Origin: Polytrichum commune
Taxonomy: Eukaryota; Streptophyta; Polytrichopsida; Polytrichales; Polytrichaceae
Direction of reading: 5' to 3'
NCBI GenBank assembly: GCA_950295325.1
Contig: OX485807.1
Location: 7,564,501 to 7,628,500 of the forward strand
DNA length: 64,000 nucleotides
The position numbers and the translations under genes were made by a program. Position 1 is the first letter of the stretch. Each line of letters opens with the position of its first letter. A model generated the notes under the pieces. That model made no database searches. It was not told the DNA's origin and saw nothing but the letters and a program-made list of their open reading frames with translations. Shown piece after piece: positions 13,273-25,100 of this stretch.

Positions 13273-13343
13273 GGTATAATTTCAATGATTATGTTTATTC
13301 CATTCAAAGTATCATATTACAATGTATCATTTGTCTATCAACT

Positions 13344-13811
13344 CTATTTTCGTTTTACATACTTATTGGATGAATCCGAGGGAGGTGGACCCGGTCGAAG
13401 CAAATCCATATAAGAAACTGTCTTATCTCTCTTTCGATCCTTCAGCGGAAGATGATGCGGCGGCAAGGCTCTCATCCGTTCGCGAAATGAAATAGACTTC
13501 GAAGATTCCCCTTCCACCTTCACCTCCTCCTCCGTTTCGTTCGATTTGTCTTCATCCAAATCAGCGTCATTCTCGGGCACATCTTCCTGCCTCTTTTCTT
13601 TTTTCTCACGTTGTTTTTGTTCCTCCCGCGTCCTCCACCTCCATGCTTGTGTAGACTGCGAAAATGGAGTCAGGTCGTAGTCATCACTACTTCGATTTCC
13701 AGCAGCAAACGAAAATTCCGGCGATAAATTAACCAGAATATGAGGATCTGCTAGACTTCTAATTTCCTTATCCCATCCTAATCCAGCAAACATGTCTCTT
13801 TCATCACCCAT
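13344..13811 (-). CDS. C2: small charged protein of unknown function
   Basis: A single-exon frame of 155 aa from ATG 13811 to the stop at 13344, convergent with gene A. A TATATATTGG box about 42 bp upstream supports this ATG and a separate gene rather than a last exon of gene C, whose frame already ends at 14305. The first ~65 residues are mixed and hydrophobic in places; the middle is very charged (a lysine/arginine/glutamate run, then an aspartate/glutamate-rich stretch), suggesting coiled coil or disorder; the end is basic and proline rich. I recognise no domain. Given its position between A and C it may be an accessory protein of the same module, which is inference only. Confidence 0.5.
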   Translation of the reverse strand: MGDERDMFAGLGWDKEIRSLADPHILVNLSPEFSFAAGNRSSDDYDLTPFSQSTQAWRWRTREEQKQREKKEKRQEDVPENDADLDEDKSNETEEEVKVEGESSKSISFRERMRALPPHHLPLKDRKRDKTVSYMDLLRPGPPPSDSSNKYVKRK

Positions 13812-13850
13812 TGTATGCAAGTGTATATACAATGATGTTGGGTATGAGTC

Positions 13851-13860
13851 CAATATATAA
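13851..13860 (-). promoter_or_regulatory. TATA box of C2
   Basis: Read on the minus strand: TTATATATTG about 40 bp before the C2 ATG. A second AT-rich stretch (GTATATAC) lies closer to the ATG. The remaining bases to 14272 hold only a candidate AATAAA for gene C on the minus strand (14260-14265). Confidence 0.45.
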
Positions 13861-14272
13861 TCTATTCGGCCACAAACGATAATTGCTAAAATCCAAGCTA
13901 TAGAGTAGACTCACATATAAGACAAAGAGAAAAGTGATGAATAAAAACGAAGGAAGTTGATTATTTTGATTCCTTTGTATTTTGATTGATTCATTCTTCA
14001 ATTATACCAATCTCAGAATATCCATTTTCATTGATTTTTTCTTGTAATCATCCATGGTTTTAACAATTCAACCACCTCGCGGTCTCCAAACTTAGTGAGA
14101 CCATTTCAATTTCAGGGCATTTTTATTTCTTTTATGACCTATAATTCCCACGGAAATAGGTCCAATTTTTTTACTAAGTTTGGCAGATTCTGGAATATTC
14201 CAGGCATATTCTTGTCTATTTTTTAAACATACCTATTTTTATCGGGAAGGTTTGCTATTTTTATTTCATCTA

Positions 14273-14306
<34 letters not shown>

Positions 14307-14321
14307 ACGCTCTACGCTCAC
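14273..14321. repeat. Heptamer tandem repeat (CGCTCNN)7
   Basis: Seven perfect-length units: four CGCTCTC, two CGCTCTA and one CGCTCAC. The gene C stop codon (14305-14307) and the codons of its last few residues lie inside it. The same heptamer family recurs at 29052-29072. Confidence 0.9.
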
Positions 14322-17300
14322 ATACAAGTGTCGTCCGAATTTGACTCAACTGCTCATAGGAGGAATCGCGTTTTGTTCCTCTAGAAAATGTTGGAGCATG
14401 AGAACCAGATTCATAGGTTGGACTTGGAGCAATGGAACTCTTACCTTTTAGCTCAGAGTGGGGGTTCATCTTCTTTTTCCCCTTCATGGTAGTCTTCTCC
14501 AATGATTTTTGAAGTTTTTCCATCTCTTTCTGTGCGGCTTTCTCCTCTGCTTCCTTTACTCTAAGGGCCTTCTTCCTATCCTCTTCTAGACGTCGGGATA
14601 GGGCCTTTGCCCTCTCATGCTCGTCTTCTATGCCCTGTAAGTCAATCATCTCAACACCAGATTCTCCAACTGCCTCCCTTGACTTCCTAAGTTCAGTTTC
14701 AAAGGAAGGAGTGAAACTAGGAGCACAGTCAAGGTACCAACCACCTCCAGTGAGATGTGAGGTTGACCATGTACGCTGTTGATTTGCTGAGAACATGCAC
14801 GTGGAGTTAGACCTGTCAAGCCATGCTGAGAGGAATATAAGGAGATCTTCTTTTGTTATTGTTCCTTTTGCAAGGAGCTCGTACTTGAAATACCTGCGGG
14901 AAAGACACATCTCATCATTAAATACCTTGCAATTGACATAGCTGCCATATTAAAAACCAAAACACTATGCCAAATCAGATGTCACTAACTAAGCTTATAT
15001 CATATAACACTAACTAAGCTTATATCAGATTACCCTCGCATCATATTCCACTTATAACACACAAATCTAACCTCATATCGGATTGACCTTAATACAAGCA
15101 TATCTAGAAATCACATCAGAATGCACTTATAACACACATATCTAGCCTCATATCATAGTACACTTATACCAAGTATAGGTAGATATCAATAGCAACCATG
15201 TTTGTAGGTAGTAGAGTTTGAATACCAGAAAATGTGTCTCGGGACCGAGACACTCAAACTAGGCCCTGGAATTTCAGAGATTTCTAGGTTTATATGAAAC
15301 TAGGCCCTAACTAAGCTTATATCAAGTTACCCTAACTAAGGTTATATCAGACTCCCCTAACTAAGATTGTATCAGATTTCATTACCTAAGCTAATCTCAG
15401 ATTGCACTAACCAAGCTTAAACCAGACTACCCTAACTAAGCTTATATCAGATGTCACTAACTAAGCTTATATCAGATGTCACTAACTAAGCTTATATCAT
15501 ATATCACTAACTAAGCTTATATCAGATTACCCTCACATCATATTACACTTATAACACACAAATCTAACCTCATTTCGGATTGACCTTAATACAAGCATAT
15601 CTAGAAATCACATCAGAATGCACTTATAACACACATATCTAGCCTCATATCAGAGTACACTTATACCAAGTATAGGTAGATATCAATAGCAACCATGTTT
15701 GTAGGTAGTAGAGTTTGAATACCAGAAAATGTGTATCGGGACCGAGAGACTCAAACTCGGCCCTGGAAAATCAGAAATGTCTAAGCTTAAATCAGATTAC
15801 CCTTATACCCACAATTGCAAACTAACCTCATATCAGATTGCACTTGTAACCCACATATCTAACCTCACATCAGTTTGACCTTACTACTTGAATATCTAGA
15901 CATCACATCATATTTCACTGCAAACACACATCTCTACCCTCATATCAGAGTACCCTTATACCAAGTAAATCTAGATTTCAATATCAAATATCATTGTAGG
16001 GTTTAGAGTTTGAAGACCAGAAAATGTGTCTCGGGACCGAGACACTCAAACCAGGCCCTGGAATTTCAGAGATTTCTAGGCTTATATGAAACTAGGCCCT
16101 AACTAATGTCACTAACTAAGCTTATATCAGATTACCCTCACATCATATTAAACTTATAACACACAAATCTAACCTCATATCGGATTGACCTTAATACAAG
16201 CATATCTAGAAATCACATCAGAATGCACTTATAACACACATATCTAGCCTCATATCAGAGTACACTTATAAGAAGTACCTGTAGATATCAAACATTGCTA
16301 ACTAACCTTATATGAGATTAAACTTATATCAACCATATATAACCTCATATCATATTTCACATATAACCCTTAATACAACCAAATGTAGAGCACACACCAG
16401 ATTTCACATATAACACAAATTTCTAACCTCATATCAGATTACCCTAATACCTCAAAGTGCATACTAACATCATATGAGAGTACACTTATAACACACATAT
16501 AGAACTGTAGTATGAAAGGAGAGAACTCACCGAAAGATAACTCTTCGGACAATCAAGTCTGTCCCGTTAAATCCCTCAAATTCGTGAGTTTTGTTAAAGG
16601 CCTCCTGCCCTCGGAAGATTGTGGGAAACGCGTTGTCCCATAATTTCATTCTACAGTCCTCGATGTATGCAACCAAGGTCAAGGGCTCGCTGGGTAGTGC
16701 AAAGTTGATAGCAAGTCTGTCTTGGCACAAAGTGTCTTCAAATATAATGGAAGCCTGATCGGATATCTGTATATACAGAGAGTGAATATGAACAAGAATT
16801 TGAGCAACATCGATTCATATATTGAAATAACCGTGAAACCAAGAGAAAGACCAATTAATGTAAGGGATCAAATCAAGTAACACCGAACTAAAGGGTACAT
16901 AGGGGATTATGTACTCACTCCTTCCCAAAAACATGCCTTGGCTAGGAATGCCTGCAATTTGTCCTCATTGGTGGGCTTGGTTGGCAGTTTGCGAGCCTCA
17001 CGTGTTGATGAAGAGGAATTGAAATATTCCAACCATTTGATTTTACAAGCGGGTGATGCTTTTGCAGTAGCGATCAACTGCAATTTCTCTAAGTTGAGCT
17101 CGGGTGCAATTGAATTAAGAGTATAGTGACGCGCAATCTGTGACCCATAGAGCAATATATTAAGATCATGAAGATTAATGAATTACTTGAAAAATGTAGA
17201 ATGGGTTTTAAAGTAGTGGACATACCTCCCGAAGCCATCCATCTGTCAAGTCTGGGTTTGCCACACAAACTAGTTTTGACATTTTCTTATGAAGTGCCTC

Positions 17301-20300
17301 GGCTCTCTTTGAAGCAGCGACCTTCATGGCGGCTGCTTTTTCAGCAGCAGACACCTCTCCATCCGTTTGCTCAAGAAGTTGACGAACGCCTTTATCTGCA
17401 GCAAGTGCCAGTTTGTGCTGGAAAGGGATTACCATAGTTAGTTTGTAATCAAACAACTGCGACAAAAAAATGTTATGAAAGCACATAAAGAAACAAAAAC
17501 ATTCAAACATCAATTATAAGTACCAAATGTTGAAAGGGATTAGATATAAGAGTAATCACATCATCAAGCATCAACATCACATCATACCTGGAAGATGAAG
17601 CTCGTGAATACATGTAGATTTAATGAATACCATGTCTTCTTTGAAGTTTGAGATTTCTTGCACCTTTTAATGTCAGAGGGAGTCAAAATGTCTTGGTACT
17701 GTTTGAGCGGCATAAGTCCATACTTCTGCACCCTAAATAGAGTGTGAACTGTGTTTGTCTTCACGTGAGAGTCTTCCGTATGTCTACAAGTAACAATCAT
17801 ATATTAAAGACAAGAACAACATAATATATGTACATAGATGAAAACCTCAAAAAATGGACTTAGAAAACTTACTTGTTGATATTATGCATAACTTGCATAA
17901 CAATACCAATTTTTCCCTTGGTGTCAAGGAGGATGCTATCCACCAAAAAATGCCAGGACTCTTCTGTTTTGTGAAGTCGTTCAATATGGTTCCCGTCACA
18001 AACAAAGAACATCAAATTCGTAAAACCGGCTAACTCTGGAACGGACAGAAGAAAGGAGTTGAATTGTTCATTTTTGGCACTCCAAATAGGACCCCACGAT
18101 GCCTTATCAGCCTCAGTAACCTCATGTGTTTTCCCTTCTTCATTTGTTATTGTCACATAAAATACCGAGGCACCCTCTCTATACCCATGCACAAACTCCT
18201 GCTCCAATTTAGCAAGATCACTTGGGAGAGTTGGCCTCACCATAGGCATGGCCAACATTCTGCACAAGGGAATAGGGAACCTTGAGGAACTCAGGGGTTG
18301 GACTCTCAGTCGAGAAGTCGTGGCAACAGAATTAAGTTTTTGTCGGGTCCTGATATCATCTTCATCCCCTTCATATGGATCTCTATCTCCAAGCCCCTCT
18401 TCATCCTCATCCTGACCCTCTTCAGAATAGTCTAGAGAAAACAGAGAAAGAGCAGGAACATCCTCCATTGCATTGTTCTCTACCTGCAAAATATATGTAC
18501 TAGTTAATCAAGGAGAGAACATGAGCTCAGCTGCCATCAGTTATAAGTGTATGTGGTATTGTTTGACCATCAAAAGACGTGTCTCGGGACCGAGACACTA
18601 GTACTAGGCACAAATATTCAACTCATGAAATAGTGATCCTTACATCGGATCACCCTCTTAGCTCACATTGCAAATTTACAATATATCAAATTACACTTAT
18701 ATCAGGTTACACTTATATAAGATTACACTCATATCAGGTTACACTTATATCAGATTACACTTATAGCCCCTAAAGTCATAGTGAGGTGGAAGAGTTTAAT
18801 AGTCTCAAATAGTCTCTCGGGACCGAGAAACTAGAAATCAACTCTAAAATTCAATTTCAAACCTACCTATCCTTACAGATATCAAACCTTAGATCAGATT
18901 ACACTTCTAACAAACATTTCTAACATCATATCAGAGTACCCTTATACCAAATAAATCTAGATTTCCATATCAAATATCATTGTAGGGTTTACAGTTTGAA
19001 TACCAAAAATTGTGTCTCGGCACCGAGACACTCAAACACGGTCCTGGAATTTTAGAAATTTCGAAAATTAAATCACATTACTCGTATACCCACAAGTCCA
19101 AACTAACCTCATATCATATTGCACTTGTAACCCACATATCTAACCTCACATCAGTTTGACCTTAATACTAGCATATCTAGACCTCACATCATATTGCACT
19201 TCAAACACACATGTTTGGTGTCAAATCAAAGTACCCTTATACCAAATAAATCTAGATTTCCATATCAAATATCATTGTAGGGTTTACAGTTTGAATACCA
19301 AAAATTGTGTCTCGGCACCGAGACACTCAAACACGGTCCTGGAATTTTAGAAATTTCGAAAATTAAATCACATTACTCGTATACCCACAAGTCCAAACTA
19401 ACCTCATATCAGATTGCACTTGTAACCCACATATCTAACCTCACATCAGTTTGACCTTAATACTAGCATATCTAGACCTCACATCATATTGCACTTCAAA
19501 CCCACATATCTAACCTCACATCAGTTTGACCTTAATACTTGCATATCTAGACCTAACATTAGTTTGCACTTCAAACACACATGTTTGGTGTCAAATCAGA
19601 GTACCCTTATACGAAATAAATCTAGATTTCCATATCAAATATCATTGTAGAGTTTACAGTTTGAATACCAAAAATTGTGTCTCGGCACCGAGACACTCAA
19701 ACTCGGCCATGGAATTTCAAATTTTCTACGCTTACATCAGATTACCCTAATACCCAACATAGCTAACTAACTTTAGAAAACCTAACACTTGTAACCCACA
19801 TATCTAACCTCACATCAGTTTGACCTTAATACGTCCATATCTAGACCTCACATCAGATTTCAAGAACTCCAAGAACGGCACAAAACCCTCACCTTCACCC
19901 TCAACCGTCAACCCTCCCCCTCACTAGAAATGTCTCCCTCGGCAGGTATAGGTGTCTACCTTATTTCAGTTCACAATCTTGGATCTCCGAACACTATGCA
20001 AAAAAATAAAATTCAGGGTGTTTTTGTGTAGGACAACGTACCTCTTCCCCGAATTGTTGTTCTTCATTGTCCATTCTTGCTTCGCAAAGATCACCTTTAT
20101 CAGCGCCTTGATCGAATTCGCCAAGGATCTGTTAAGTGTATATGTCCGGTGCTCATTAGCTATGAATTTGGCCTTATACAGTGTTAGCATTTGAAAGACC
20201 CCTTACCCTAAACCCAAAACCATTCAAGTCACCAATTGATTACAATCTTTACAAACCTGCTCCTCACTTTGATATGATGTTGAGGCACTGGAGGTTGCCT

Positions 20301-20797
20301 CAGGTTGAACCTGTGTCTGCGTCATTCCCTGTTCCAGATACCCAAACCAAACCCAATTCACAATCCCCCACCAAACATAAAACACAACATAAAGGAGCCG
20401 ATACCATTGCCCACACAACAAGGGAATTTAGAGAGTCTCATCTGTTCCAACTATCCGTGATAGAACTTAACATTATGATTGCACATATAAAAATTTCATT
20501 ATGATTGCAGATAAACATCACCTCACTGCCCCCTTTGTCAAATTCGTTGTCTTCCTCCGATACAGGAAATAATACTACTGGAGCTACCTCTAAAACATCA
20601 AACGTTTTTTCCCCTTTGGAACCTCTACCTGTGCCCCTAGAAGAATTAACCCCTCGTCTACCCATTGTTGTCCGCAAGTTGTACGGCGTTCCTAAGCTCC
20701 CTCTTGATTCTAACCTTTGCCTTCTCTCAATACGCCTCTGTTTTTCAATAATCCTCCTAATCTCTCGATCTGCTCTCGCTCTCGACCTAGTGTTCAT
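14305..20797 (-). CDS. Gene C: 10-exon protein, tentative ParB-like motif, partner of gene A
   Basis: Exons from 5' to 3': 20522-20797, 20253-20328, 20042-20201, 19925-19955, 17873-18483, 17588-17783, 17226-17417, 16919-17137, 16531-16766, 14305-14893. All introns are GT-AG and the phases join into one frame of 861 aa; the 31-bp fourth exon is the least certain. The start is very basic (arginine rich, 1-60). An acidic stretch begins near residue 185. Around residues 340-350 is FFVCDGNH, which resembles the DGNHR loop of ParB/sulfiredoxin-like domains, with Ile in place of Arg. The last exon holds a lysine/glutamate coiled coil and a MIDL-plus-acid motif. No overall family is recognised. It is convergent with gene A and C2 and divergent from D and B. 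Function unknown; a DNA-binding or accessory factor for the gene A/B transposase is inferred from context. Confidence 0.6.
14894..16530. repeat. Tandem repeat array filling the last intron of gene C
   Basis: Built from short AT-rich phrases such as CTAAGCTTATATCAGATTA, arranged in larger blocks: ~14995-15250 recurs at ~15490-15750 (offset 497 bp) and in part at ~16103-16275. Each large block ends with a dyad, GTGTCTCGG-NN-CCGAGACAC: perfect at 15234-15253 and 16026-16045, imperfect at 15731-15750. Confidence 0.85.
18484..19924. repeat. Related repeat array in intron 4 of gene C
   Basis: Same phrases as the last intron (CTCATATCAGATT, TCTAGATTTCCATATCAAAT). Perfect 9+9 dyads at 18579-18598, 19012-19031, 19307-19326 and 19677-19696, and an imperfect one at 18812-18831. 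The 295-bp spacing between 19012 and 19307 equals that between 15731 and 16026 in the other intron, so the two arrays share a unit. Confidence 0.85.
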
Positions 20798-20823
20798 CTC
20801 TAATAATATTGAAGCAAACAGAT

Positions 20824-20831
20824 CTTATATA
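20824..20831 (-). promoter_or_regulatory. TATA box of gene C
   Basis: TATATAAG on the minus strand about 27 bp upstream of the gene C ATG, in the 440-bp gap shared with divergent gene D. The ATG context is AGAGATGAAC. Confidence 0.5.
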
Positions 20832-21174
20832 TCATTGTCAACTCTGTCATAATTAACATCTATTCTCCATCATTATGTTCACATTTTGGATAATTGTGTT
20901 CACATTGGATTTAGATAATTAATCTGCATTTCCTTGATTTATTCCTTTGTTAATCCACACAGCATTAATACACTACAATTGGCGGCACTAAAACCTATTC
21001 TACATAATAGAATCCTGCCATGTCACATATTTGGTGGTTGATAAAGTATTGACTATTATTGTAGTACATTCTTTTCCTACATGAAACAGGGTGTCCAGCA
21101 TTTACATAAATAAACATTGACTATTAATTGATCTAACATGTTATCAAATATTCGCGCATTGGTGTCTACCCTAG

Positions 21175-21184
21175 GTGTATATAA
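21175..21184 (+). promoter_or_regulatory. TATA box of gene D
   Basis: GTATATAATA about 55 bp before the gene D ATG. With the gene C TATA box it makes 20798-21237 a likely divergent promoter. Confidence 0.5.
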
Positions 21185-21237
21185 TACCCGATTGCTTGTA
21201 CCCATTCCTTCATGTCATCTCATCATATTCTTCTCCA

Positions 21238-21666
21238 ATGGGTATTGACTCAAGTCTCCCAAGCCCTGCTCCTTTAGGTTCTCCTAGTACATCTCAAGTT
21301 CACACCACGTTGTCCATCGATGGTTTCGCAGTTGTCAACAACATGAAGATTGACAACCCACCTGACTCCTTAGTTACTCCGGCGGTCGTGGTTCAGAGTC
21401 CACATGCACGGACTCCATCCTTGCAAGCGGATGTTGCAACGCTGATAGAGGACTTGTCTACTTTACAGACTCATGCATATTCTAGAGTAGGGGTTATTAA
21501 ACCGGGCACGTACTCTAGATCTGTATTAAGGAGTTTCCCACTTCCCAAACGACAGAAACTCGGTAGCGCAGGATGCACTGCAGTTCATAGTTTAGGGATT
21601 GACCATTGTCATAAACATGACGGTGACAAAAATGGCAAAGGGCCCCATAAGCGTCTTTGTCGTTAA
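21238..21666 (+). CDS. D: small protein of unknown function upstream of gene B
   Basis: Single frame of 142 aa with an ATG and a TATA box. The first third is proline/serine rich, the middle has a short amphipathic stretch (DVATLIEDLSTLQ), and the end has a nuclear-signal-like LPKRQKL followed by a His/Cys/Lys-rich tail. I recognise no domain. It reads toward gene B and could be an upstream exon of B or a separate cistron; the stop at 21664 and the TATA box favour a separate gene. No equivalent is seen upstream of gene A. Confidence 0.45.
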   Translation: MGIDSSLPSPAPLGSPSTSQVHTTLSIDGFAVVNNMKIDNPPDSLVTPAVVVQSPHARTPSLQADVATLIEDLSTLQTHAYSRVGVIKPGTYSRSVLRSFPLPKRQKLGSAGCTAVHSLGIDHCHKHDGDKNGKGPHKRLCR

Positions 21667-22125
21667 TCACAATGTAGCATTCTATTGTTTGGGATTTATT
21701 ATTGCAGAGCTACTATCATGCTCTCCACATTATTCGTGGCGGCCGTCATTCTTATGGCCTTATTTGCCAATATATATTATAACCAACAATGTTTAGAATG
21801 TATGTCTGTTCTTGGTTTCTACTATTTGAAAACAGGTAAACATAACACCTTGTGAGTGTATATGATACGCCCACCTCTTTTGCTCTATTTATATTGGAAT
21901 ATTATGTTTGAAATAGATATCGGTTTCTTACCTATCTGGGACTTGCATCCAAAAATGGTTTTTCAGCCATCTTTCAGCTTACTCTCCATGTCTCTCTATT
22001 ATCTTCTGAAATTCTGCTTGTTGGTACATAAATTACCAGTTTGCACAGTAATTTGTTCCCTCTTATATATTCATGCCATTTCAATGTTCACAGTACTTGT
22101 TTTGTTCAGAGTTCTGTGGTATACT

Positions 22126-25100
22126 ATGGCCCTGCTTCATGCTGAACCTCATTATGTTCCGGTCCTCTTTCCATTAGGTGAAGACGGTCATGCTATAGTC
22201 ACTTGTGCAACATTGAGTTTGAGGTTTCAATATCGTGAGGTCACTATCTTTGTCGAAGAAGAAGTTTTTGACGATCATACCGGTCTAGTTTCACATGCAG
22301 TTCGTCAAACTAGAGTAGATAATGACGTCGGTACGTTCTGGTTGTTGAAGCCTGGAAAATATCGTGTATATGGAGTCTCCGAGTCTATGTTTGAGTGTTC
22401 CACTGAACTTCTAACACCCAAGGAGTCTTCCACTATTAGCATTGAGAGACCGGTGCTGTCTAAGGTCAAAATTGAGCCCGGTCTAAATACAATTTATGAG
22501 TTGAGTGATGATTCCGACGGCGATGTTGAATTCTTAAAATCAGCGAGCAGAGTCCAAGCTTCGTTGTCTCCACAAGTAGTTCGCAAGGAAACAACTCCTC
22601 CTGTTAGTCCGTCTCTTAATCCTGGTCAGGCCAAGGTTGTGGTAAGTCCTCTTGTCAGTATCATTCATTCATTGATGCGCCTTGGAGCTCGTAAGCGGTC
22701 CAAAAGTGTGTTATCTCGAATTAACTTTGATGCGATCAGACTCCAGCAGGTTGATTACCTTCCTCCTCGTTACGATGGGGACGTTATCTTCGAGTTTCCA
22801 CCTTTAGGTGACCATGGCCATAATACAAAGGCCAAGCTGCTTCGTGGAATGGATAGAAGGTACGATGGCCATGCTTGGACTCGCACAATTACATCCATTA
22901 TTCAAAATGATCTGAAGCTTTTGTTTCATGCATCTTCTTGTTTGGGCCACCTCCGTTGCGACAATCCTGCCTGTGAGTATCTTCAACGAGACCACAGGAC
23001 TTCCAAAGTGAATGAAACAGAGTGGGAAGGATTATCTGAGAAATTGTTTGAAGTGGGTTCCAAGCCTCCAACTGGTTCGACCATTGTTTGCAAATCATGT
23101 AACGTCCCTCCCACCTGTGTTGTTGTCTGCACTGCCAAGATCTACTATGTTACCGCGACACCTCACATGACGAGGGCTTGTGTGCACTTGGGATCTCACG
23201 ACCATCCCGTCAAGTCTGGTGATCATCGGGATTTCATCGATTTGACAAACACCTTGATTGGGGATCAAGTCGAACGCACCCCATTAGCCACTCGCTCCAC
23301 TATTGTGCTTGAAACTGCAAAGGAAGTACTGGGCCCACTCCTCCTTGCTAAAGAAGGTGACCCACAAAAAATCTTGGAGCTGGACGAGCTGCAAGTTATT
23401 TTCGATCGGTGTAAGCACCTCACCTCGCCCAACATTCGTAACGCAGTCACCACGTTCAGGACTATGCGTCGTTTTGGAGTCATGGACAGTATTACCAAGT
23501 TACGCGGTGCTAGCAATTGGAGGTTCGTACAACAGAATAGGTTTCCAGGGCAAGGAGCGGACATGGACAAGGTCTTTGTCTTCAAGATGTCTGAAGTTGG
23601 ACCGGGCAGCGGAGTCAACCTTGTCAAACGAATGCAACCCGGTGGTGACTTGGAGAACTCCTGGATAATGTTTGACCATGTCAAACGTGTCAGGTCGTGG
23701 ACGACAATGGCTTGCCATGTGTACGATTCCACATATTGCCGTGTCATGACCATCGCAGTATGCGACATGCAGTCTGAAGATGTTGCAGCCCAGTCAGTCG
23801 TATGGAAGAACCTGAACGCTCTCATGGCTCAACATGGAGTGGACAAAGTCAATTTTAAAGGTTTCATGGCCGACAGTGCCCAAGCCAACTGGAATGTTGT
23901 TCGAATCATATACGGAAGTGGAGATGTGTCTGAGAAGATGGTGGATAGAGAGAGGACTTGTCTTTTCCATTGGACGCAGTCCTTGGAGAAACATACCAAG
24001 GCCGATATCCATCAAGACCTGCAACATCAGCATCGAATACTATGCCAGCAATACAAGAATGCAAAATCGATGGCGGAGGCCGAGACAAAGTATTTGGCAA
24101 TTCGGGCATGGTGGATGTCATCCGGGGCAGCAACTGAACAAGGTCTACCTCGACTGAAGCTCTAGCTGGCCTTCCGGCATTTCCGTTACCGCCAATGGGG
24201 TGGATTTATGGAGTTGGTAAGTCTATGCTTCCCTCTATATTTCCTGTATAGTTCCCACTTTATGCTTCAACTACATTGATTCCGCCATTATTCTAATTCG
24301 GACTGTATGGGCATTGCAGGATCTAAGTGAAGCTGAACTAGCGGAAATGCCATCCTGTAACCTTGCTGAATCTATCCACAACAAGTGGAAGCAACAATCT
24401 GGCGATCGGGGCAGCGACCTTTATGTGGCAACAATCGATGACTTCGTGCGTGCTTTCATGCAGTGCTCAGCATATTCCCAATTCCTAAAGGGAGAGAACC
24501 CTGGAACTGGACCGTCGAAGGAGGAATTGAAGCTGAGGCGTGCTCAGAGGTCTGCCGTAAAAACAGGAATCTCGAAACCGCTGCATGAGGCCATCTTGAA
24601 GATGCCTGGCGGTGACGAGTGGTGCACCAGGACTCCCCACCTCGAAGGGGAAGAGGTATTTGTTTCTCTGAAGCGTAAACCGGATACTGCTTTCGGTGAC
24701 GAACGTGAATTTCACAGGCCAGACAAGATCAGTATATCCCGACCACGCGTCCAAACCAGATCTGCCCGACTGAACGATTCTCCACCTCCTGTGACAACTC
24801 CAGATTCTCCCACAACTCCATATTCTTCCACAACTGCAGATGAAAACCAACCGCAATTTCAAACACACGACGCTCCGCAGCGGGTGGATCGGCACCACGT
24901 CACCGCGATTGAGGAGACATTATGCAACCCTGCCCAGTGGCACATCGCACGGCTGCCTAAGACATCTGCGAAGGCTTGCTTTGCTCTACAAGCAATCACC
25001 AAGAAGAAGTGCGTCGCTCGGATTGTACAAGACGGGAAGAGCACCGCTGCACCTACCTACTCAGGCCTCATGGATAACTATCGGAAGAAGAGATTGGACC

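Noticed and set aside
21856-22125. Extension of the gene B frame upstream of Met 22126
   Set aside because: Hydrophobic low-complexity translation with no counterpart in gene A, where homology starts exactly at the chosen Met.
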